From Oscillospiraceae bacterium (GTDB lineage: Bacteria > Bacillota > Clostridia > Oscillospirales > Acutalibacteraceae), in the NCBI GenBank assembly GCA_028683785.1, contig JAQUHC010000006.1, positions 1-36,121 of the forward strand: DNA of 36,121 nt. The letters run 5' to 3'. The position numbers were made by a program, and so were the translations under genes. Of the stretch, positions 16,639 to 25,358 are shown piece by piece (the stretch's first letter is position 1; the number at the start of each line of letters is the position of its first letter). The notes below the pieces were generated by a model. It searched no databases. It had not been told where the DNA came from and saw only the letters and a program-made list of their open reading frames with translations.

Positions 16639-17556
16639 ATGGCTGTTACAGAAAAAATAGGTTTCAAATCAAGATTGGCTATGATAAAAAAAGACCAAGT
16701 TGGGTATTTGTTTGCATTACCCTATCTGATTTTGTTCTTTACCTTCACGGTATTGCCGATTGGCATTTCTATCTTCTTCAGTCTTACAGACTTCAATTCA
16801 ATATCAATTCGGAATTTCGTAGGATTTGATAATTATATTCGCCTCATTCTAAACGACGATATTTTCATAATTGCTCTCAAAAACACACTGATATTTGCCT
16901 CAATAACCGGTCCGATCGGATATTTGTTATGCTTCTTCTTCGCGTGGGCGGTCAACGAAATAAGACCCAAGCTAAGGGCTTTTCTTACATTATGTTTTTA
17001 TGCACCCTCTATTTCAGGCAATGCATACTTAATATGGACACTTCTGTTCAACGGTGACAGCTACGGATATGTCAACTCAATTCTATTGAAAATGGGGCTC
17101 ATAAATTCGCCGATACGCTATTTTCACGACCCCAAGTACATGATGACGATATGTATTTTGGTCGTTTTATGGCTCAGTTTGGGCACAAGCTTTTTGGTGT
17201 TTATCGCCGGCTTTCAGGGCATTGATAAGACACTTTACGAGGCCGCGGCGGTCGACGGAGTCAGGAGCAGATGGCAGGAGCTTTGGTATATTACCGTACC
17301 GTCAATGAAGCCTCAGATGATGTTCGGCGCAGTTATGAGCATAACATCCTCGTTTGGTATCGGTGATGTTTTGACCGGACTGGTTGGTTTCCCGAGTACA
17401 CAGTATGCCGTTCATACCATACAACATCATCTTCAGGACTACGGCGGGGCGAGATTTGAGATGGGATATGCATCCGCAATTGCCACGGTGTTGTTTGCTT
17501 TGATGCTGGGGTCAAATCTGCTGGTGCAAAAGATGCTATCGAAGGTGGGGGAATGA
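16639..17556 (+). CDS. Carbohydrate ABC transporter permease, MalF/UgpA type (pair 1)
   Basis: 305 residues from the ATG at 16639. In-frame starts at 16606 (TTG) and 16627 (ATG) are possible, but a GGGGAG/GGAGAG purine-rich stretch best fits 16639. About six membrane segments are visible, beginning VGYLFALPYLILFFTF. The EAA loop that contacts the ATPase reads YEAAAVDGVRSRWQELWYITVPSMKP near the middle of the C-terminal half, a good match to the EAA...G.........I.LP consensus. It forms one half of the membrane channel with the next gene, whose GTG start is four bases past its stop. No ATPase gene follows. It is 84 bp downstream of the CBM-fused solute-binding protein. Confidence 0.95.
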   Translation: MAVTEKIGFKSRLAMIKKDQVGYLFALPYLILFFTFTVLPIGISIFFSLTDFNSISIRNFVGFDNYIRLILNDDIFIIALKNTLIFASITGPIGYLLCFFFAWAVNEIRPKLRAFLTLCFYAPSISGNAYLIWTLLFNGDSYGYVNSILLKMGLINSPIRYFHDPKYMMTICILVVLWLSLGTSFLVFIAGFQGIDKTLYEAAAVDGVRSRWQELWYITVPSMKPQMMFGAVMSITSSFGIGDVLTGLVGFPSTQYAVHTIQHHLQDYGGARFEMGYASAIATVLFALMLGSNLLVQKMLSKVGE

Positions 17557-17560
17557 AGCA

Positions 17561-18421
17561 GTGAATAAGGTAATTCATAAAAAGCTTAACCGTTCCCTCG
17601 GCGGCAGCGTTGTTCTTTTCTTGATTATCGGTGTGTTTGCTTTTTTCATGATGATACCGTTAATATATGCCATAAGCAATTCGCTGAAACCATTGAATGA
17701 GTTATGGATTTTCCCGCCGAGGATAATAGTAAGTAATCCGACCTTAAAGAACTTTAATGACCTGTTTAACCTCATGTCCGATTCATGGGTTCCGTTTTCA
17801 AGATATATATTCAACACTCTTTTTATATCCCTTTGCGGAACATTCGGTCATGTGCTGCTTGCATCCATGTGCGCATATTCGTTAGCCAAGCTTCGTTTTT
17901 ACGGCTCTAAAACGATTTTTAAAATTATTGTCTATTCTCTGATGTTTAGCTCGTCGGTTACAACCATTCCTAATTTTTTGATTATTACCAAGCTGAATTT
18001 GATTAATAACTACCTGTCGATTATTCTACCTGCATTCGCAGCCCCCCTCGGGCTATACCTGATGAAACAGTTTATGGAGTCGATGATACCCGATACCCTT
18101 CTGGAGGCAGCAAAGATAGACGGTGCCAGTGAGTGGCGGATTTTCTTCACCATCGTAATGCCAATAGTAAGGCCCGCATGGCTCACCCTCATTATTTTCT
18201 CTTTCCAAGGATTATGGAATTCAGGCAGTAATTTATATATCCAAAGCGAGGAATTAAAAACTTTGAATTATGCGATAAGCCAGATATTGGCCGGCGGTAT
18301 TGCACGAGCGGGGGTTGGCTCTGCATCGGTTGTGGTTATGATGGTTTTACCGATCTTGGTCTTTATCTTTTCACAGAGTAATATTGTAGAAACCATGTCG
18401 ACATCCGGTATAAAAGAGTAA
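17561..18421 (+). CDS. Carbohydrate ABC transporter permease, MalG type (pair 1)
   Basis: 286 residues, GTG start with GGTGGGGGA upstream overlapping the end of the previous gene, which implies translational coupling. Six membrane segments are visible. The EAA loop is LEAAKIDGASEWRIFFTIVMP, followed by RPAWLTLIIFSFQGLWNSG, typical of MalG-type subunits. The N-terminal stretch IYAISNSLKPLNELWIFPPRI is the usual first periplasmic loop. It pairs with the 16639 permease. The closest binding protein is the CBM-fused one at 13666. Energy must come from an ATPase encoded elsewhere, as with the shared MsmK-type ATPases known in Firmicutes. Confidence 0.95.
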   Translation: MNKVIHKKLNRSLGGSVVLFLIIGVFAFFMMIPLIYAISNSLKPLNELWIFPPRIIVSNPTLKNFNDLFNLMSDSWVPFSRYIFNTLFISLCGTFGHVLLASMCAYSLAKLRFYGSKTIFKIIVYSLMFSSSVTTIPNFLIITKLNLINNYLSIILPAFAAPLGLYLMKQFMESMIPDTLLEAAKIDGASEWRIFFTIVMPIVRPAWLTLIIFSFQGLWNSGSNLYIQSEELKTLNYAISQILAGGIARAGVGSASVVVMMVLPILVFIFSQSNIVETMSTSGIKE

Positions 18422-18526
18422 ATTAATTCGGCCGTAAATAATGCTAATCACAAATAAGCGCGACGATAATACTACTGATTAGTATAAAATTCTTGCCGCA
18501 CGGCACAGGGGAGATGGCAGCTGAAT

Positions 18527-20656
18527 ATGCTTAAAAAAACCATGAGATTAATAATGACGGTGGCTATACTCTGTACAGTATTGTTACCCCATAGTGCTTC
18601 GGCATTTGAATCATATGAGACAACCACATTTCAGTTTGACGGTACTCGTATCAAAACACCGCATGCTTACGAAACAAAACAAGTGTTGGGGGCTTTAGAG
18701 TTACAGGTTGATAGTTTAAACCAGCCAAATGATGTATTTGTGGATGAAAAAAATAATGTTTATATTGCGGATACAGGGAACAGTCGAGTATTATGCTACG
18801 ATGAGTCATTCAAGCTTATAAAAATCATCGAAGAATTTGAGACCCAGGATGGGAATGATTACCTAACCGAGCCGAGAGGTGTTTTTGTAACCCAAAAGGG
18901 TGAAATTTACATTGCTGACACCGGCAATGAGCGGATTGTTCATCTGGGCGCGGATTATAAATTGATCAGAATTATCGGGAAACCCGATACTAATCTGCTG
19001 CAGGAGAGTTTTGTGTTTTCACCCACATCCGTTACGGTGGACGATTATGGGAGAATTTTTGTCGTTGCCAGCAACGTAATATACGGTCTTATAGAATTAG
19101 ACGAGTCGACAGGTGAGTTCAAAAGCTTTTTCGGAGCAAAAAGGGTGGTATATAATCCGATTGATTATTTGTGGCGCTCCTTTATGACCGAAGCTATGAT
19201 ACAGCGGGTAGACTCAAATGTTCCCACAGAATATAACAATGTGGTGGTTGACAAGGAAGGCTTTGTTTATGTAACATCAAGCGCATATGATGTCAACGGA
19301 TTACTGGCCGATATCCAGGCACGCAATAACGCCGGCAGAAATACACCCATCCGCAAGCTTAATCAGAACGGCGACGATATACTTGTGCGCAAGGGATATT
19401 TTCCGCCCGTCGGCTATATTCCGGTAAATGATAAAGACCCCGAAAAAAAATTATCTAATATGATTGATATTACTTTGGGGGAACATGGGATTTATTCTGT
19501 TCTGGATTCCAAAATGAACAGAATATTCACATATTCTCAGGAAGGCGATCTGCTCTATGAATTCAGTGGGTTCAGCGCACAGAACGGTTGTTCTCATATA
19601 CCCATGTCAATATGCTATAAAGGCAATGATATTCTGCTTTTGGATTCCGGACTTAATCGCCTTACAGTTTTCAAACAAACAGAATACGGCAGCTTGATAT
19701 CATCGGCATTGGAGATGTATCAAAAAAGTAAATACGATGAATCCACGGTATATTGGCAGCAAATTCTGACCGAAAACGCCAACTTTGATATTGCTTATGA
19801 CGGTATCGGAAGGTCGATGCTCAATAAAAATGAGAACCGCGAAGCAATGAAATACTTCCAACTTTCAAATAACAGGAAGCTATATTCAAGGGCTTTTAAG
19901 GAATATCGTAACGAATTAGCAAACCGTTATCTGCTTTTGATTGTTGTAGTCCTTGCGGCAATTATTGCGGCAATTGTTCTTCTTCACCGCTGGATAAAGG
20001 CTCGAAATTATTCAGATAAGTACAAGTCAAAACGCGGCGGGTTGTTAAATCAAATACTGTATGCTTTCCACCTCCTGTTCCATCCCTTTGACGGTTACTG
20101 GGATGCCAAGCATGAAAAGCGCGGAAGCCTGAAGGCTGCTAACATAGTACTTGCTGCTGCTACAATCACGATTATTCTGCAAAAAATCATGACGGCATAT
20201 CTTTTTAATCAGAATTATTTTGAGCCGATTAATGTTTTTTCAACAGCTCTGGGAGTATTGGGGCCGGTATTCCTCTTCGCCATTGCGAACTGGTGCTTCA
20301 CTTCTTTGATGGACGGTAGCGGAAAATTTAAGGATATATATGTTGTTACTACATATTCATTGTTCCCGATTGTACTGCTGCGTTTGCCCCTGATTCCTTT
20401 ATCTTATCTGTTTATACTGGATGAAGGCGTATATATAACAGCCATCAACTCTTTCTCTCTTATATGGGTGGTTTTCTTAATCTTTTGCGGCATCCTGGTT
20501 GTTCATGAATTTACATTCGGGAAAAATGTCGGCATCTGTATACTTTCAATTGTGGGAATGGCAATAATCATATTTATAATATTACTGTTACTCACGACAT
20601 TCCAGTATATTATTTCGTTTATTAACACGATCATATTGGAGATTGTGCTTCGCTGA
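18527..20656 (+). CDS. Membrane protein with extracellular NHL beta-propeller and Yip1-like domain
   Basis: 709 residues. A signal peptide ends at SASA (~27). Residues ~50-400 hold NHL-type propeller repeats, clearest in LNQPNDVFVDEKNNVYIADTGNSRV and its next copy PRGVFVTQKGEIYIADTGNERI. A short TPR-like helical pair follows (ALEMYQKSKYDESTVYWQQIL, then NREAMKYFQLSNN). A transmembrane helix begins near LLLIVVVLAAI, and the C-terminal ~200 residues (HPFDGYWDAKHEKRGS, then about five hydrophobic segments) look like a Yip1 domain. The propeller would be outside the cell and the Yip1 part in the membrane. Its place between two permease pairs suggests a transporter accessory or sensor role, but no function is established. 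The GGGGAG ribosome binding site is well placed. The 105-bp gap before it holds no clear terminator. Confidence 0.82.
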   Translation: MLKKTMRLIMTVAILCTVLLPHSASAFESYETTTFQFDGTRIKTPHAYETKQVLGALELQVDSLNQPNDVFVDEKNNVYIADTGNSRVLCYDESFKLIKIIEEFETQDGNDYLTEPRGVFVTQKGEIYIADTGNERIVHLGADYKLIRIIGKPDTNLLQESFVFSPTSVTVDDYGRIFVVASNVIYGLIELDESTGEFKSFFGAKRVVYNPIDYLWRSFMTEAMIQRVDSNVPTEYNNVVVDKEGFVYVTSSAYDVNGLLADIQARNNAGRNTPIRKLNQNGDDILVRKGYFPPVGYIPVNDKDPEKKLSNMIDITLGEHGIYSVLDSKMNRIFTYSQEGDLLYEFSGFSAQNGCSHIPMSICYKGNDILLLDSGLNRLTVFKQTEYGSLISSALEMYQKSKYDESTVYWQQILTENANFDIAYDGIGRSMLNKNENREAMKYFQLSNNRKLYSRAFKEYRNELANRYLLLIVVVLAAIIAAIVLLHRWIKARNYSDKYKSKRGGLLNQILYAFHLLFHPFDGYWDAKHEKRGSLKAANIVLAAATITIILQKIMTAYLFNQNYFEPINVFSTALGVLGPVFLFAIANWCFTSLMDGSGKFKDIYVVTTYSLFPIVLLRLPLIPLSYLFILDEGVYITAINSFSLIWVVFLIFCGILVVHEFTFGKNVGICILSIVGMAIIIFIILLLLTTFQYIISFINTIILEIVLR

Positions 20657-20729
20657 TGTAGAATATCCGGTTTGAAATAAATCAGGGCTGCATTGGACTT
20701 CAAATACGGCAATGAAAGGAATATGTGCG

Positions 20730-23285
20730 ATGGTGAAATCAGGTAACAAGATTGTAGCAATATTTTCAATATTTGCTCTAATAATATTGTCGCTCAGTGC
20801 ATGCAATAACAAAAGCAACACCGGAACCGGCCCGAAAAGTAAGGATGAAACACAGATTGTTGAAACGCCGTTCACACCCTTAGGAAATGAAGACGGGTTT
20901 GACATAGCCGCACAAGACTCAGAAATATCTCTTCTGCTTAACAGAGAGTACGGCTTGATTTTATTAAAAAATAATAAATCGAGCGCAATAATCCCGACCA
21001 CCGGCTACGACAAAGATTTGTCGGGTATTGCACTTGAAAACACAAAAAATGTAGTGAAGTCAAACATTGTTTTGGAATTTTACGATAATCGAAATAAAGA
21101 GACAATTTTTAACAGCTACGAGCACAGCATCAAGGACAATCAGGTTAAATACAGCAGTATAAAAATCGAAAATGACAGCGGTATTGAAAATGGTTTCCGG
21201 GCTTACTACACGATAGGCAAGCCGGATACAAGGACGGCATTACCGGATGTGATGACCGCGAAAACGATGGATGAGCTTGTATTTCCCAAGATCGATAATG
21301 AGCAAAAAGAAATGATCAAGCTCTACTACTCCTACTTTGATCCTGCCGAGCTTGATGAAGCCACGATAAATGAGTTGGTTAAAAAATATCCGCTCGTCAA
21401 AGAAGAGCCGATTTATGTAGCCAAAAAAATCGGAATTCGTTTTCAAATAAGGCTCACCCAGATTTTTGAAAACGCGGGTCTGACGATTGATGTAATACAA
21501 GAGGAATATGAAAAGATAGGATATAAAACCGCCTATGAGGAGCAACCTTGTTTTGAGGTACCGGTCGATTATACAATTATCAACGGTTCTCTCACAGTTT
21601 CGGTTGATTGCTCACGAATCAAATACAACAATAAACTATATAGACTGACAACACTGCAATTGATGCCGTATTTCGGTTCGATGAATTATAATCCGGACGG
21701 TTATATGTTTGTACCGGACGGTTCAGGGATTTTGATAAATGGTGATTCATTAGACAAAGAATTAATGGATTTGAGTCTGTATGGGGTGGATATTAACGAC
21801 AATTTAACGAAAGCCGACGAGGAAATTGTAGTCAGAAACGCCATTATGCCGGTCTTCGGGGTAAAAAATCAATCAGAAGCACTGTTTGCAATTATTGAAG
21901 AGGGCTCGGGTATTGCTGCTTTGTCGATCGGGACATCTGCCCATCCCACAACGCTTAATCACATTGCACCTACGTTTAATCTCATGCATCGCGAATCAAC
22001 CGAATCAAAGGGAATGGTTATAGGAACAAATATTGTCAGATATTCGACCGAATCGTATCTCGGAAACATTTCCATTCGATATAACCTTTTATCCCAAGAC
22101 AAGGCGAATTACACGGGGATGGCGGAGTATTACCGAAATTATTTGTTTTCTGACAGAGATTTGCAGGAAAAAGAAACACCCTTCTATATTACCAGCATCG
22201 GCACTGTAAACAGAAATGAAAGATTTCTGGGTATGCCGGTTGTAAAGCAGCGGGCACTGACCAATGCAAGTCAGGCAAAGCAAATGCTGCAGACGTTTAT
22301 AGATAAAGGCGTTGACAACATAACCTTCAATTATAATAACTGGATAAATGATGAGCTCGATTCCAAGGTGCCTACTCGCGCCAAACCTTCAAGGGCGATT
22401 GGCGGTAAAAAGGGCTTAAATGAACTAAGCAAATTCGCAAAGCAGAACGGCATAGAGCTTTTCTTAAATCTGCAATTGACACATGCCTCAAAGGACAGCT
22501 ATCTTGGAGGATTCAATAAGTGGTCACATTCTGCTAAGGCTTTGGATGGTTCGAATACTTTTGAAGAAGGTTTTTATTTATCGCCGGATAATACTTATAA
22601 AGCGGCAGAAAAATTAAAAAAAGATGTATCCGGTTTAGATTATTGTAAAATATCGCTTAACACCTTAGGCAGCTATCTCTACTCGGATTATTCTGAAAAC
22701 AATGTAATACTGCGTGATGAAGCGATAATCGAGTATCAGAGAACAGCCGAAGCGTTATCTGGTGATTCCTTGCTCATGACAGATGTAGGGAATGCATATA
22801 TACTCCCTTATGTTTCTGATATTACCTACCTGCCGCTTACAGGAAGCCGCTATTCCGCCGAGAGCAAAAGTGTTCCCTTTGTACCCATGGTTTTACACGG
22901 CTATGTAAACTATGCCGGCGAACCGCTCAATCTCCAAACCGACAAGAAACAAGACTTTCTCAGAAGCATCGAATATGGAGCGGGCTTACTCTTCCTTTTA
23001 AACGATGCAAAAGCAGAAATGTTAAAGAATACGCTCTATACCGATTTATTTTCTTCAGAATATTCGGTTTGGACGGATGCCGCAGCAGGGTATTATAATC
23101 AAGCGAAAAAGGTATACGAGTCGACAGCGGGAGCAAAAATGATTGGCAATCAAGAGGTTGATAAAGGCATCTTTGTTACCGATTATGACAACGGAACCAG
23201 CGTATATGTAAATTACAACACCGAAGACAAAGCGATTAACGGTCATGCGGTACCGAAAGAATCATATGTGGTGGTAAAAAGATAG
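20730..23285 (+). CDS. DUF5696-type lipoprotein (putative glycan-active enzyme)
   Basis: 851 residues from the ATG at 20730. GAAAGGA lies nine bases before it, and this is preferred over the ATG at 20712, which has no ribosome binding site. The lipoprotein signal ends LSLSAC. The N-terminal ~300 residues are beta-rich (SLLLNREYGLILLKNNKS). A YNPDGYMFVPDGSGILIN stretch and a later barrel-like half follow (NITFNYNNWINDELDSKVPTRAKPS, NGIELFLNLQLTH, SLLMTDVGNAYILPY, PFVPMVLHGYVNYAGEPLN). These match my memory of DUF5696 proteins, which recur beside carbohydrate ABC permeases and Yip1 proteins in Paenibacillus and Clostridia. The Asp/Glu-rich barrel strands resemble a TIM-barrel glycosidase, but no catalytic pair is proven. 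It would act outside the membrane on substrate awaiting import. Confidence 0.75.
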   Translation: MVKSGNKIVAIFSIFALIILSLSACNNKSNTGTGPKSKDETQIVETPFTPLGNEDGFDIAAQDSEISLLLNREYGLILLKNNKSSAIIPTTGYDKDLSGIALENTKNVVKSNIVLEFYDNRNKETIFNSYEHSIKDNQVKYSSIKIENDSGIENGFRAYYTIGKPDTRTALPDVMTAKTMDELVFPKIDNEQKEMIKLYYSYFDPAELDEATINELVKKYPLVKEEPIYVAKKIGIRFQIRLTQIFENAGLTIDVIQEEYEKIGYKTAYEEQPCFEVPVDYTIINGSLTVSVDCSRIKYNNKLYRLTTLQLMPYFGSMNYNPDGYMFVPDGSGILINGDSLDKELMDLSLYGVDINDNLTKADEEIVVRNAIMPVFGVKNQSEALFAIIEEGSGIAALSIGTSAHPTTLNHIAPTFNLMHRESTESKGMVIGTNIVRYSTESYLGNISIRYNLLSQDKANYTGMAEYYRNYLFSDRDLQEKETPFYITSIGTVNRNERFLGMPVVKQRALTNASQAKQMLQTFIDKGVDNITFNYNNWINDELDSKVPTRAKPSRAIGGKKGLNELSKFAKQNGIELFLNLQLTHASKDSYLGGFNKWSHSAKALDGSNTFEEGFYLSPDNTYKAAEKLKKDVSGLDYCKISLNTLGSYLYSDYSENNVILRDEAIIEYQRTAEALSGDSLLMTDVGNAYILPYVSDITYLPLTGSRYSAESKSVPFVPMVLHGYVNYAGEPLNLQTDKKQDFLRSIEYGAGLLFLLNDAKAEMLKNTLYTDLFSSEYSVWTDAAAGYYNQAKKVYESTAGAKMIGNQEVDKGIFVTDYDNGTSVYVNYNTEDKAINGHAVPKESYVVVKR

Positions 23286-23315
23286 GCAACTTTTAATGTC
23301 AGGGGTTGATGACGG

Positions 23316-24239
23316 TTGGAATTAATAAGAAAAAGAAACTCTCGCGGCTTGACAATGAGGAGTAAAAAAGCGATAATAGGCCTTATTTTCGTGTCGCCTT
23401 TTATATTTGGATTAATTTTTATCTATTTCGGAGCAATAGCCGAGTCTATCGCATATAGCTTCGGAAAATTCGATGAAAATTATAATAATATTATTATCGG
23501 ATGGGACAATTACAGGCGAGTTCTGTTTGTTGACCCCGACTTTGTGAGGAATGTGGTAGAGTCGACCGGAACATTATTTGTCAATACCGCAGTTATCATT
23601 ATTTACGCGATTTTCGTATCCGTTCTGCTTAACAGAGAACTGAAAGGGAAAGGAATATTTCGTGCCATCTTATTTTTACCGGTTATAATTTCTGCCGGTG
23701 TTATCAGTAAAATACAGACTGGTGATATGGCCAGCTTGTTTTCACAAATAAGCAGTGCCGGAGGTGATGTTTCGCAGGTATCAAATGGGTTATTTCAAAT
23801 TGAAACCATTAAAAAATATATTATGTCTCTCAACATAATACCGCAGATTTCGAGTATTGTTGCGTCCGCCATACAGAACATTTACACCATAATTAACAGG
23901 TCGGGGGTTCAGATTGTCATTTTTCTGGCGGGTTTACAATCCATTTCGCCGTCTTTATATGAATCTGCCAAGGTAGAAGGCGCAACCGGTTGGGAAACCC
24001 TGTGGAAAATTACCATGCCGATGCTGAGTCCGCTTATTCTTGTAAATGTAGTGTATACGGTAATCGACTCTTTTACGAATTCAAATAATCCGGTTATAAT
24101 TAAAATCTACCATTACACCATGAAAACAATTGATTACGGATTCTCATCCGCAATGGCTTGGATATATTTTATTGTAATAATTGTCATTTTAAGTATAGTG
24201 TTGGCCATAATTTCGAGATTTGTTTACTATGAAAACTGA
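23316..24239 (+). CDS. Carbohydrate ABC transporter permease, MalF/UgpA type (pair 2)
   Basis: 307 residues, TTG start with AGGGG ten bases upstream. An internal ATG at 23355 lacks a ribosome binding site. Membrane segments start at IIGLIFVSPFIFGLIFI. The EAA loop is ESAKVEGATGWETLWKITMPMLSP. Between the third and fourth membrane segments there is a ~65-residue polar stretch (GDMASLFSQISSAGGDVSQVS onward to NIYTIINRSG) that differs from the short loop of the first pair's counterpart. The two transporters are therefore not recent duplicates and probably carry different ligands. It lies 30 bp after the DUF5696 gene. Confidence 0.93.
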   Translation: MELIRKRNSRGLTMRSKKAIIGLIFVSPFIFGLIFIYFGAIAESIAYSFGKFDENYNNIIIGWDNYRRVLFVDPDFVRNVVESTGTLFVNTAVIIIYAIFVSVLLNRELKGKGIFRAILFLPVIISAGVISKIQTGDMASLFSQISSAGGDVSQVSNGLFQIETIKKYIMSLNIIPQISSIVASAIQNIYTIINRSGVQIVIFLAGLQSISPSLYESAKVEGATGWETLWKITMPMLSPLILVNVVYTVIDSFTNSNNPVIIKIYHYTMKTIDYGFSSAMAWIYFIVIIVILSIVLAIISRFVYYEN

Positions 24240-24321
24240 TAACCATAACACTTTTATAACATTTTTTAATGAGAAAATTAATATGATTACGACAAATAAT
24301 AATTTATAAGGGCTGTTGATT

Positions 24322-25266
24322 ATGGAGCTTAACAAAGTAAGTCATAAAACAAAATCGCGTCTTAATTACAAGAATTTTAAGATGTGGGGAATCAATTTAA
24401 TATGCTACAGCATATTGTTGTGCATCTCTTTTCTTATTATTTATCCGTTCATAACTAATATCGCAAACTCATTTAAAAGCGAAGCGGATTTGCTGGATAA
24501 GACGGTTGTATTTATACCGAAAGAACTGAGTACAAATACAATTCACCTGACAATGAGGGCTATGCATTATCCGGAGGCTTTAAGAAATTCGTTTTTACTC
24601 TCTCTGTTAGTAGGTATTCTTCAGACGTTATCCAGTGCTGTAATCGGATATGGGTTTGCAAGATTTAAATTCCCGTTGAAGAGGGTATTATTTGGCCTTT
24701 TGATATTCACCATAATCGTGCCTCCGCAAATTATTATGACGCCGCTGTATATGCGTTTTAAAGAGTTTGATTTTTTTAATGTTATAAAAATAATTACCGG
24801 CTACTCCCCAAATATATTAAATTCCTTTATACCGTTTATTATCCTCTCACTTACAGGTCTGGGTCTCAAAAACGGACTTTATATATATTTGATACGGCAA
24901 TTTTTCAAAAACATGCCGCGTGAATTGGATGATGCCGCCTACATAGACGGGGCTAACGAGTTTACCGTTTTTGCCAAGATAATGCTTCCCAACGCAATTC
25001 CAATTTTGATAACGAATTTCCTGCTGTCCTTTTCATGGCAGTGGACCGATAATTATTTCACTCCTTTGATAATACAGGAATTCTATACTTTGCCGTTGGC
25101 AATAGGTTCTATCGCGAACTACCTTTTATATGATATTGACCCGATTGTGAGATCGGCAATGATGGGAACCGGCATTATTCTGGTCATTTTGCCCATCCTG
25201 ATTATTTATATCTTTTTACAGAGATTTTTTGTTCAGGGTATAGAGCGAAGCGGAATAGTAGGGTAG
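24322..25266 (+). CDS. Carbohydrate ABC transporter permease, MalG type (pair 2)
   Basis: 314 residues from the ATG at 24322, nine bases after AAGGG. A TTG two codons earlier is less well placed. The six-helix MalG layout is clear, with IIYPFITNIANSFKSEADLLD in the first loop and the EAA loop DDAAYIDGANEFTVFAKIMLPNAIP. It is the partner of the permease at 23316, separated by 82 bp of AT-rich sequence with no obvious signal. No solute-binding protein sits next to this pair. Either the lipoprotein at 9856 serves it, or the DUF5696 lipoprotein delivers substrate. Confidence 0.94.
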   Translation: MELNKVSHKTKSRLNYKNFKMWGINLICYSILLCISFLIIYPFITNIANSFKSEADLLDKTVVFIPKELSTNTIHLTMRAMHYPEALRNSFLLSLLVGILQTLSSAVIGYGFARFKFPLKRVLFGLLIFTIIVPPQIIMTPLYMRFKEFDFFNVIKIITGYSPNILNSFIPFIILSLTGLGLKNGLYIYLIRQFFKNMPRELDDAAYIDGANEFTVFAKIMLPNAIPILITNFLLSFSWQWTDNYFTPLIIQEFYTLPLAIGSIANYLLYDIDPIVRSAMMGTGIILVILPILIIYIFLQRFFVQGIERSGIVG

Positions 25267-25358
25267 AGCGGATAAAATAAGATGCACAGTTTTCATTAAC
25301 TTAAAACAACCTGGCTTTGGAGTTCTCCTATGCCTTATACGAAAGGATAAAAACTCAA

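Noticed and set aside
18477-18487. GATTAGTATAA repeated at 35916-35926
   Set aside because: An AT-rich 11-mer in two intergenic spots, with no further shared sequence. It may be only promoter-like -10 sequence.
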